A DNA stretch of 19,030 nt from Spirochaeta sp. (GTDB lineage: Bacteria > Spirochaetota > Spirochaetia > DSM-27196 > Alkalispirochaetaceae): NCBI GenBank assembly GCA_027859055.1, contig JAQIBO010000357.1:1-19030 (forward strand). The letters run 5' to 3'. Position 1 is the stretch's first letter; each line of letters starts with the position of its first letter. Under the pieces are notes generated by a model. The model was not told where the DNA came from, made no database searches, and worked only from the letters and a program-made list of their open reading frames with translations. This document shows positions 13,299 through 19,030 of the stretch, piece after piece. The position numbers and the translations under genes are program-made.

Positions 13299-14579
13299 AT
13301 GGCAATTCGACCGGAGATTTGGGACCACCTGCAGACAGATTACACCGCGCCGATACGCGATCCGTTGTGGGGCCATATCTACCTCTCACCGGCAATGCTG
13401 CACCTGGTGAACACGACGGAGTTTCAACAACTCAGCCGCATCAAGCAGCTCGGCCCCACGTTTCTCGTCTACCCCGGAGCTACACACACCCGGCTCAATC
13501 ACAGTCTCGGGGTGTTTCACCTGGCGCGGCGCATTCTGACCCGTCTCATCTCTCATGCTGATGCACCGGCACTGACGCTCGAGGGCGTAAAGGCGTTTCT
13601 GGCCGCAGCGCTGCTTCACGATGTCGGCCACTTTCCCTATACGCACAGTTTCAAGTCCCTTCCACTTGCGGAACACGAGCACCTGACCGGTCGTATTATC
13701 CAGTCAGGCGAGATTCAGCACCACCTCAAGGAGGATCTCCGGGTTGATCCCGCCCTCGTCGCGGCGATCGTTGACGAGACGCTGGATGCCGACGGCGCAG
13801 AGGAGGTACTCCTGTACCGTCGCCTCCTCTCCGGCAGTCTTGATCCGGACAAGCTGGACTATCTCAACCGGGACGCCTACTTCTGTGGTGTTCCCTACGG
13901 ACTTCAGGACATCGATTTTGCGATCAGTCGCATCCGTCCGGTGGGATTCGACGGAATCGGGCTGGACGAGACCGGCGTATCCGCGGTGGAGAACATTCTG
14001 TTTTCCAAGTTTCTGATGTACCGCGCCGTGTACTGGCACCGGACGGTCCGGGTCGCTACGGCGATGATCAAAAAAGCGGTCCATATGGGGCTGGCCGAAC
14101 ACGTGATCCGCCCCGAAGACCTCTACGGACTCGACGATGAACTGTTTGTCGCCCGCTTTGGAGACGATCCGTACCCGCCGTTTGAACTGATCGCCGAGGT
14201 CGGTCTGCGCCGGCTTCTGAAACCGGTGGCGACGGTACCGTTTGACCCGATCGACCCGCGCCACCAGGCGATCGACGACATCGCGGTCCGCCACGAGCTG
14301 GAGGCGGAACTGGCAAAAGAACTCGGTATTCCGGAGCACCGCGTCATTATCGACCTCCCCGATCCGATCTCTTTTGAAGCGCATTTCCCGATCTTTGAGG
14401 ATGGATATCGCTACGAGTTCTCTGAAAAGAGCGTCTTTTCCGGCGACGTGGTTCGCACGTTTACGGAGACGTTACGCCGCATTCGGTTGATGATTCCCCG
14501 CGACGCCCTGGGAAGCGGGGCGGAAACCGGAGAGACCGCGAAAGAGCTGTTGGAGTGCACCCTCAGTGCAGTGGAGTGA
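13299..14579 (+). CDS. HD-domain phosphohydrolase, SAMHD1/dGTPase-like (COG1078 type)
   Basis: The 426-residue protein has the full metal site of SAMHD1-like HD enzymes: His68 in RLNHSLGVFHLA, His107-Asp108 in ALLHDVGHFPYTH, and Asp187 in DPDKLDYLNRDAYFCGV. Proteins of this group hydrolyse dNTPs or related phosphates; the exact substrate of this one is not known. I chose the ATG at 13299 because a GGAGGA ribosome-binding site lies 8 bases upstream and the family sequence (IRPEIWDHLQTDYTAPIRDPLWGHI split) starts there; an upstream ATG at 13257 lacks one. The C-terminal third contains family-typical helices and a beta region (VIIDLPDPISFEAHFPIFEDG). Its last codons overlap the ttcA start by 14 bases, making it the first gene of a four-gene operon. 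Confidence 0.92.
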   Translation: MAIRPEIWDHLQTDYTAPIRDPLWGHIYLSPAMLHLVNTTEFQQLSRIKQLGPTFLVYPGATHTRLNHSLGVFHLARRILTRLISHADAPALTLEGVKAFLAAALLHDVGHFPYTHSFKSLPLAEHEHLTGRIIQSGEIQHHLKEDLRVDPALVAAIVDETLDADGAEEVLLYRRLLSGSLDPDKLDYLNRDAYFCGVPYGLQDIDFAISRIRPVGFDGIGLDETGVSAVENILFSKFLMYRAVYWHRTVRVATAMIKKAVHMGLAEHVIRPEDLYGLDDELFVARFGDDPYPPFELIAEVGLRRLLKPVATVPFDPIDPRHQAIDDIAVRHELEAELAKELGIPEHRVIIDLPDPISFEAHFPIFEDGYRYEFSEKSVFSGDVVRTFTETLRRIRLMIPRDALGSGAETGETAKELLECTLSAVE

Positions 14580-15363
14580 ACTGGCTGCCACTCACCCGCC
14601 ACCGAGTCTGATGCGCTTTCTGAAACGGACGGGAGCGGGAATAAACCGGTACGGCATGATCCGCGACGGCGACCGCGTCCTGTTGTCCATTTCGGGGGGA
14701 AAAGACTCGCTGGCGATGGCGCTGGCGTTGCGCATGCGTATCCGGTTTGTACCGATCACCTACCACCTGGAAGGGGTGATGATCGACTGGCGGGAACACC
14801 CCCACACACCGGCAGCAGTCGCCGAGATCCGGCGCTTCTTTGACGCCCTGGAGATCCCGTTCACGGTGATTACCGCGGATATGAAACCCGCGTCGTTCGG
14901 CGGGCGGTTTGACTGCTACCGGTGCGGGCGCAACCGGCGGCGAATTCTGTTCGAGTACGTCCGCTCCTGGGAGGGACGCCCGCTTATCGCCACGGGACAC
15001 CATCTGGATGATCTGGTCCAGACAACGCTTATGAACATGGCGATTCACGGTACGTTTGCCACGATGAATCCGGTCCAGTCGTTTTTCCGCGACGGTCTTC
15101 GGGTGATCCGTCCGCTGTGTGAGGTGCGCGAGGAGATGGTTCGCCACGTTGCCCAGGTGTGCGCGCTTCCGGTCAGCACGATCGACTGTCCCTTTCGGAC
15201 GGTGAACATTCGCTCCCGCGTCGCCCCGATCGTCGAGTCTCTGTCGACGTTGCACCCCAACGCCCGGGAGAAGGTCTTTGCCTCGCTCCACAACATCAAT
15301 CACGAGTACCTCCCCCCGAGTTGTGATCACCCCGGGGATGATGTAAACTCGAAAATCACATGA
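14566..15363 (+). CDS. ttcA: TtcA-like tRNA 2-thiolation enzyme
   Basis: The 265-residue protein belongs to the TtcA/TtuA group of PP-loop ATPases. The PP-loop is SISGGKDSLA (SGGKDS at 43-48). The iron-sulfur cluster cysteines are CYRCGRNRRRILF (Cys117, Cys120) and Cys208 (STIDCPFRTVN). GHHLDDLVQT (144-153) is the second conserved family motif. TtcA uses ATP and a [4Fe-4S] cluster to thiolate cytidine 32 of certain tRNAs; TtuA-like relatives thiolate uridine 54, but lack this cysteine context. The start is a GTG 14 bases inside the HD gene, with GGAG about 10 bases upstream; ATG 14611 is a shorter alternative. The stop overlaps the next start as ATGA, so the operon is translationally coupled. 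Confidence 0.88.
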   Translation: MQWSELAATHPPPSLMRFLKRTGAGINRYGMIRDGDRVLLSISGGKDSLAMALALRMRIRFVPITYHLEGVMIDWREHPHTPAAVAEIRRFFDALEIPFTVITADMKPASFGGRFDCYRCGRNRRRILFEYVRSWEGRPLIATGHHLDDLVQTTLMNMAIHGTFATMNPVQSFFRDGLRVIRPLCEVREEMVRHVAQVCALPVSTIDCPFRTVNIRSRVAPIVESLSTLHPNAREKVFASLHNINHEYLPPSCDHPGDDVNSKIT

Positions 15364-15818
15364 AACCCAATCGCTTGATGCAAGAACGAATCAGACGGGT
15401 TCACGTTCTCTTTCGTGAGCTCGGGTATGAACTCACCGAAAGCGACGTAAGCAGCGACAGTTACAGCTCCGGGTTTGTGGCCGGCGACGGTTTTCAGGCC
15501 GGTCTTTTCATCGACGCGGATTCAAAATTTCTCGAGCTGGCGTTTACGTTCACCTTCGCCCCGGAGATGGCAAATTTCGTACGCGAGCGTCTGGAAGAGG
15601 CGATGCACTCCCTGTACGAGTTCGGGTGCTATTTTTCGCTCCAGACCGACCGCGAGGAGATCACCTATACGGTCTTCACCAAGATCTATTTTGCCGGTCT
15701 CAACTACTTCGCACTGAAAGAGACGATCCGCGACTTCCGGGACGCCGTTGAGGCCAATCAGGAGATCTTTGATATACCGGTGGAACACGAAAAAGGAGCG
15801 TCCCATGGAGATTCATAA
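15360..15818 (+). CDS. Hypothetical small alpha/beta protein, YbjN-like outline
   Basis: The 152-residue product has no signal peptide or membrane segment. Predicted order by eye: helix (residues 7-21), beta hairpins (36-66, including FTFTFAPEM), a helix (68-86), further strands (89-96, 101-112) and a long final helix (116-133). This outline resembles YbjN or type III chaperone-like sensory folds, but I see no diagnostic motif and assign no function. It overlaps the ttcA stop by 4 bases (ATGA) and the ComFB-domain gene by 14 bases, with codon use like its neighbours, so it is surely expressed as part of the operon. Met7 is an alternative start. The C-terminal tail after residue 137 is acidic and flexible. 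Confidence 0.8.
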   Translation: MKPNRLMQERIRRVHVLFRELGYELTESDVSSDSYSSGFVAGDGFQAGLFIDADSKFLELAFTFTFAPEMANFVRERLEEAMHSLYEFGCYFSLQTDREEITYTVFTKIYFAGLNYFALKETIRDFRDAVEANQEIFDIPVEHEKGASHGDS

Positions 15819-16488
15819 CCTGATGGAGGAGCTCGTCTCCTCGGTGGTGGAGGATGTCTGTCGGGAGGATGCCGAAAGTGCGGCGCCGCGCTACTGCACC
15901 ACTCCGGAATGCCGGGTGGATGCGGTCTGTTACGTCCTGAACCGGGTTTCACCGCGCTACGTCAGTTCGGGACGCGGGTTTGCCCATCTCACCGAAGAGC
16001 TGCTGTCGGACCACCAACTGTCGGTGGACCTTGTCCGGCTTGCTCATGAGGGACTTCACCGGGTGAGTGCGGTGCGGCGCAGCTTTTACGGGAGTGGGGA
16101 TCGCGCCCACGCTCCCGGTCCCTGTTTCAACTTCCCGACGGTAAAGGGGCGGCTCCTCGACGGAGCAACTTTTACGCCGGTCACCGACGTTGAGGTGACG
16201 CTGCTCCACGAGGGGGCGGAGGTGGAGATGTTTGATCCCCGCTGGTCCAATCCGTACCGGATACCGCTGCAGGCGCCGGGTACGTTTCTGTTTTGGCCGG
16301 CGCCGGTGGCCGCGGAACGTCCGGGTATCAGTCAGGATTTCTCATTTGAACTGCACGTGGAAGACGCGCGGTTTGAACCGTTCAGTCATTACTTTTCCCT
16401 CTCCGCGGCAAGTGAGGATCGGGAAAACCCGGTATTCTCTCTGGAGCGGGACTTTTCGCTTCCGGACCTCTATCTGTTCACCCGGTGA
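15805..16488 (+). CDS. ComFB-domain protein with beta-sandwich-like C-terminal domain
   Basis: The 227-residue protein starts with a ComFB (late competence) domain at about 1-90: EIHNLMEELVSSVVEDVC, then cysteines 31, 36 and 42 (YCTTPECRVDAVCYVLNRVSPRYV split) with Cys19, which probably form the ComFB zinc site. ComFB-type proteins from cyanobacteria have been reported to bind cyclic di-nucleotides; whether this one does is open. Residues about 108-225 form a second, beta-rich region beginning VKGRLLDGATFTPVTDVEVTLLHEG, the look of a carboxypeptidase-regulatory or transthyretin-like beta sandwich. B. subtilis ComFB consists of the first domain only. The ATG has a strong AAGGAG site (15793-15798). 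A longer frame from 15748 lacks one and would overlap its neighbour further. It is the last gene of the HD-ttcA operon. Confidence 0.87.
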   Translation: MEIHNLMEELVSSVVEDVCREDAESAAPRYCTTPECRVDAVCYVLNRVSPRYVSSGRGFAHLTEELLSDHQLSVDLVRLAHEGLHRVSAVRRSFYGSGDRAHAPGPCFNFPTVKGRLLDGATFTPVTDVEVTLLHEGAEVEMFDPRWSNPYRIPLQAPGTFLFWPAPVAAERPGISQDFSFELHVEDARFEPFSHYFSLSAASEDRENPVFSLERDFSLPDLYLFTR

Positions 16489-16498
16489 CGCGCACCGG
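16482..16498. terminator. Short hairpin between convergent ComFB and DUF503 genes
   Basis: CCGGTG (16482-16487) pairs with CACCGG (16493-16498) around ACGCG. It covers the stop codon of the ComFB gene and ends 6 bases before the stop of the opposing DUF503 gene. It lacks a T-run, so terminator function is uncertain. Confidence 0.35.
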
Positions 16499-16504
16499 AT
16501 GCGC

Positions 16505-16795
16505 CTACTCGTATGATTCGGTGTGGGTCTGTACTTCCTGGATGCGGCCGGGGACGATCCCTTCGATAAACTCCAGGATGCGGTGAATCACCCGCTCCCC
16601 GTAGGTCCGGTCGTTACTCACCACCGCCACGCCAAGTTGACTGAACGACAGACTCTCTTCAAGGTCCACCTCGGCAACGCTCACCCGAAACTTCCGGTTC
16701 ACCCGGTCGCGAACGCTGTGAACGATTTTTCGTTAGTCCTTTATCGACTCCATGTCCGGCAGTTCGATAATTACCAGAAGCATTGAAATGATCAT
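16505..16795 (-). pseudogene. DUF503 (YlxP-like) gene interrupted by an in-frame TAA
   Basis: Translated from the ATG at 16793-16795, the frame reads MIISMLLVIIELPDMESIKD, then TAA (16733-16735), then RKIVHSVRDRVNRKF. It continues through VSVAEVDLEES, LGVAVVSNDRTYGERVIHRILEFIEG to TAG at 16505-16507. The order of strands and the motifs LKDKR, RFNVSVAEV and VAVVSND are those of DUF503 proteins of about 95 residues, found near nusA-infB-rbfA in many bacteria. Full length here would be 96 residues. The TAA sits exactly where family members have lysine in the KDKR segment, so one A-to-T change from AAA explains it. A 65-residue product from the GTG at 16702 would lack the first strand and helix. 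The ATG lies 11 bases after the stop of the upstream membrane-protein gene. Confidence 0.8.
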
Positions 16796-16806
16796 CGGTG
16801 CAAAAA

Positions 16807-17934
16807 TCAGTCGTCAAACAGGCCGTCGATATCGCCGAGAGACAAGGCGCTTCCGCCGCTGTCACCCTCTTCCGTGGCGCGTTCCCGGTCCTTCATCGGC
16901 AAAAAGACACGGTTATACTCCCCGGCAAGACGGTACACATCGTCCTGCCGGTACACCGCGGGAATCTTCACCTCCAGCGAATAGTTCGGTTCGCTCATAC
17001 CGCGACGCATCACATGAATCGGGTCGGTAACGGTCATCGCAAAGTGGGGGCTGTAGATCAGCAGATAGGTGAGAATCACCGCAACGATAATGATGAAGTA
17101 GCGCAGATTGGCGGCAGCCTGCTCCTGGTTCAGCGGAAGCAGGTCGACGAAAAGAGTAACCCCCGCCTGTTCAAGCACCGTGTAGTCGTTGGCGCGGTAG
17201 TAGCGGTCAAAATGTCCCTGATCGTACTTGCTGTAACGGATCGCCCCGTCCGTTTCAACCGCCAGAATTCCCGGCTGCGTCCCGGCAAACGCGCTGAGGC
17301 GCTCATTTCCTTCGGAGGTGAGCGTGCCGTCGTTGACGATATAGTCGAACGCCGCGGTGACACTTTCGCGATACTCCGTTTGCAGGGAGGGCACCGTCAC
17401 CACCGAGGACCCCGCCGCCAACAGAAGCAGGACAAACACAAACACCGACACCGAGGTGGCGCTGATCGTCGAAAGGTGGCGCTGGGCCATAACGGAATCG
17501 GCGTTCTTAATCCGCCGGAACACCTTCAACACGCGCAGGAGGCGCAGAACCCGGGCGATCCGGATCGCCTTGACCACTTTCAGTACGTTCAGCATGCTGC
17601 CCGCACCGACAATCGACACACCTCCGGCGAGCATAGCCAGTAGCGCGGGTCCGCTGTTCAACACAAGCAACGGGATGCTGGCGAGGAAGTCGATCCACCC
17701 CCGGTCGTACCAGAAATAGTACCCGAAACGGCGGTGACGCCACGCGTCATAACCCCGAACGATAAACTCGACGGTGAAAAAAAGATCAAAAAAGAAGCCG
17801 GCAATGAGCAGCGCCTCGCGGATGGAGACGCTCCAGGAGAGCAAGGTTGCCAGATCCTCGAGAAACGTCTGCACCAGGACGAGTACGATCGCAACGATGA
17901 CAAGATTTTCCAGAAACGTTCGGGTTCTGTTCAT
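16807..17934 (-). CDS. Voltage-sensor-domain membrane protein with periplasmic loop and HAMP-like segment
   Basis: The 375-residue protein starts like a voltage-gated ion channel. S1 lies at about 8-24, S2 at 41-62 (acidic FFFDLFFTVEF), S3 at 78-93 (GWIDFLASIPLLV) and S4 at 117-143, with basic residues every third position (KAIRIARVLRLLRVLKVFRR split). A fifth helix (155-181) leads not to a pore loop but to about 95 extracytoplasmic residues (182-278) containing PGILAVETDGAIRYSKY, reminiscent of Cache-type sensor folds. The sixth helix (279-299) is followed by a HAMP-like segment (about 300-350: DPIHVMRRG, then DDVYRLAGEYNRVFLPMKDR). No TVGYG-type filter is present. The tail ends in ALSLGDIDGLFDD. 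It lies 6 bases after the unknown 308-residue gene. Database pipelines would probably call it an ion transporter; conduction is doubtful. Confidence 0.85.
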   Translation of the reverse strand: MNRTRTFLENLVIVAIVLVLVQTFLEDLATLLSWSVSIREALLIAGFFFDLFFTVEFIVRGYDAWRHRRFGYYFWYDRGWIDFLASIPLLVLNSGPALLAMLAGGVSIVGAGSMLNVLKVVKAIRIARVLRLLRVLKVFRRIKNADSVMAQRHLSTISATSVSVFVFVLLLLAAGSSVVTVPSLQTEYRESVTAAFDYIVNDGTLTSEGNERLSAFAGTQPGILAVETDGAIRYSKYDQGHFDRYYRANDYTVLEQAGVTLFVDLLPLNQEQAAANLRYFIIIVAVILTYLLIYSPHFAMTVTDPIHVMRRGMSEPNYSLEVKIPAVYRQDDVYRLAGEYNRVFLPMKDRERATEEGDSGGSALSLGDIDGLFDD

Positions 17935-17940
17935 ACGTAC

Positions 17941-18867
17941 CTACCAGATATTTTCCGCCGCGATTTTGTATAACTCGTCAAGCATTTTGACGTCGAAGCC
18001 GTAGAATTTGTAATTCCGCCGCGCCGTGGAAAGCCAACTCTTGTCGGGGCTGTCTGCGCCGCGGTCAACTTTCACGTTGGGATGATAGGCCTGCCCGCGG
18101 GCGGCGAAGATTGCGGTGAGCCGCGCGGTCGCCTCGATAAACCGGTTGTCGTTGAACGACACACTGGCGTGAACGATGCTTTTGAGCACCGGTTCCGGCA
18201 ACAGTTTGAGTTCCCTTTTCAGCGCCTCCGCGACCTTCTCGGCAAACTGGTTCTGGACCATGCCCGTTGCCCGGTCCTGCTGGGAACGAGCACCGGAACT
18301 CACATAGAAAACCTCCGGCTTCAGAAGCAGGTTGAGATCGACGAAGTTCTTGATCTCGTCCCGGCCCATCCGGAGACGCTGGACTTTCGTCATTTCGAAG
18401 TGGATGTACGTCTTGCGCAGAAAGATCTCGTCGAGGTACCGGTCCACGATTCCCGATTTCAGAATCGTGTACGCCCCGGTGTACGCCCGTCGCACTTCCG
18501 GTTTGGCAAGCAGCTTCTCCACAAGCGCGTATACCTGCTGCCCCACCTGTCCGGACTCCGCGTGATGCTGCTGAATCAGCTGAATAAACGTGTAGTCGAT
18601 CTTTTCCGTGGCAAGCTGACGAACCTCCGGAAGGAGCTTCGCGTTGATCACCTCGTACAGATTGTCGATAAGCAGACTGAAGATCTGGCTCCAGTTTTTT
18701 CCGGGAAAAAACTGGTTGGAACTCAGCGTCGGTGCCAATTGCGCGGCGTTGGCGTGCAGAAATTGAATGATCTGTTCTTCCTGTTGCAACATCGAAAATC
18801 CGTGAAGGGCCGGATTCTGCAGGAGACGGGTGACAAAGGCCTGTGCTTTCTGGCTCTCGTTGTTCAT
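17941..18867 (-). CDS. Hypothetical cytosolic protein, mostly helical
   Basis: The 308-residue product has no signal peptide, membrane segment or recognised domain. It is rich in helix-forming residues throughout, with Gln-rich stretches near 28-34 and 97-111 and a charged central region (RYLDEIFLRKTYIHFEMTK and RLRMGRDEIKNFVDL). The Ser/Gly/Gln patch at 190-199 may be a loop. I do not recognise it, though its general look is that of conserved spirochaete proteins without assigned function. It heads the operon with the voltage-sensor protein, whose start lies 6 bases after its stop. That suggests coexpression and perhaps a shared role. The ATG at 18865-18867 has only a weak AGG site 5 bases upstream. 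Confidence 0.8.
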   Translation of the reverse strand: MNNESQKAQAFVTRLLQNPALHGFSMLQQEEQIIQFLHANAAQLAPTLSSNQFFPGKNWSQIFSLLIDNLYEVINAKLLPEVRQLATEKIDYTFIQLIQQHHAESGQVGQQVYALVEKLLAKPEVRRAYTGAYTILKSGIVDRYLDEIFLRKTYIHFEMTKVQRLRMGRDEIKNFVDLNLLLKPEVFYVSSGARSQQDRATGMVQNQFAEKVAEALKRELKLLPEPVLKSIVHASVSFNDNRFIEATARLTAIFAARGQAYHPNVKVDRGADSPDKSWLSTARRNYKFYGFDVKMLDELYKIAAENIW

Positions 18868-18887
18868 AATACCTGTTGGGAAAGCAT

Positions 18888-18895
18888 ACTATAGT
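18888..18895. promoter_or_regulatory. Palindromic ACTATAGT: possible shared divergent -10
   Basis: The 8-base palindrome reads TATAGT on both strands, five of six matches to the -10 consensus. On the minus strand it sits 20 bases before the 308-residue gene's ATG. On the plus strand it lies only 1 base before the exported protein's ATG, where the overlapping CATACT (18885-18890) fits better. No good -35 is evident for either direction. Confidence 0.3.
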
Positions 18896-18896
18896 C

Positions 18897-19030
18897 ATGT
18901 GGAAGGGCTCAAGTAATACGCGGTCACAAAGATCACCCTCTGTTTCGTCTCCACGGGGGTTGTGGGTGGTGGGGATCGTTGTCCTGATGTTTGTGTCCGC
19001 CACAACGGTCCTGTGGGGGCAGACGACACC
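18897..19030 (+). CDS. Exported protein, N-terminal part (cut by window edge)
   Basis: From the ATG at 18897-18899 the frame stays open to the right edge for 44 residues: a polar, Ser/Arg-rich start (MWKGSSNTRSQRSPS), a hydrophobic stretch at about 21-40 (GLWVVGIVVLMFVSATTVLW) and GQTT. This is the pattern of a signal peptide, with cleavage likely near the WGQ site, or of an N-terminal anchor. There is no cysteine for a lipobox. The gene is divergent from the 308-residue protein, with 29 bases between the start codons. No clear ribosome-binding site is present; GGGAAAG lies 12 or more bases upstream. The function cannot be told from this fragment, and a start inside the hydrophobic region is possible. 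Confidence 0.6.
   Translation, partial: MWKGSSNTRSQRSPSVSSPRGLWVVGIVVLMFVSATTVLWGQTT

Noticed and set aside
16807..17934. Potassium or sodium channel assignment
   Set aside because: No TVGYG-type or other selectivity-filter motif lies between helices five and six; the loop is about 95 residues and receptor-like.
1..19030. Mobile elements, CRISPR arrays, defence islands
   Set aside because: No transposase, integrase, terminal inverted repeats, spaced direct repeats or known defence gene was found.

Overview
The window is a dense, G+C-rich bacterial chromosome segment with no mobile elements, CRISPR arrays or rRNA. It holds 18 protein-coding regions (two cut by the window edges), one broken gene and one tRNA. 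No gap between genes exceeds about 150 bases. Several things suggest a free-living member of the Spirochaetes: the mix of housekeeping genes with long proteins I cannot place in a family, a plant-type ketol-acid reductoisomerase, a ComFB-domain protein, a chemotaxis-type CheY and a HAMP-containing voltage-sensor protein. The lineage is an inference from general resemblance, not something I could test.

Left part (1-5144). A fructosamine-kinase-family gene, cut by the left edge, lies just downstream of a low-molecular-weight phosphatase; together they look like a protein-deglycation pair. Next come a secreted hypothetical protein and a CheY-like receiver whose genes overlap by 4 bases, then pepD (aminoacyl-histidine dipeptidase). 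pepD is divergent from ilvC, which encodes a plant-like ketol-acid reductoisomerase. The pepD and ilvC start codons both sit directly behind promoter-like -10 elements, suggesting leaderless mRNAs. A long hairpin closes ilvC and the converging operon.

Middle (5145-9420). A minus-strand operon reads: four-cysteine hypothetical protein, cysS, sufE, and a PPP/ApaH-like phosphatase. cysS and sufE both concern cysteine and sulfur. Divergent from it is nrdR, the ribonucleotide-reductase repressor. The 3' end of nrdR overlaps an antisense elongator tRNA-Met gene by 19 bases.

Right part (9421-19030). A large TPR protein carries what look like inactive remnants of a nucleotidyl-cyclase domain and a STAND ATPase domain; it follows a single-pass membrane protein. 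A plus-strand operon of overlapping genes encodes an HD phosphohydrolase, a TtcA-like tRNA thiolation enzyme, a small alpha/beta protein and a ComFB-domain protein with a beta-rich C-terminal extension. Converging on it is a minus-strand operon: an unknown 308-residue protein, a voltage-sensor/HAMP membrane protein with no pore filter and a FliM-like C-terminal peptide, and a DUF503 (YlxP-like) gene broken by one in-frame TAA. The window ends in the start of an exported protein.

The points most worth a second look are the voltage-sensor/HAMP protein and its tail motif, the DUF503 nonsense codon, the nrdR/tRNA overlap, the pseudo-cyclase/pseudo-STAND/TPR protein and the ComFB fusion.
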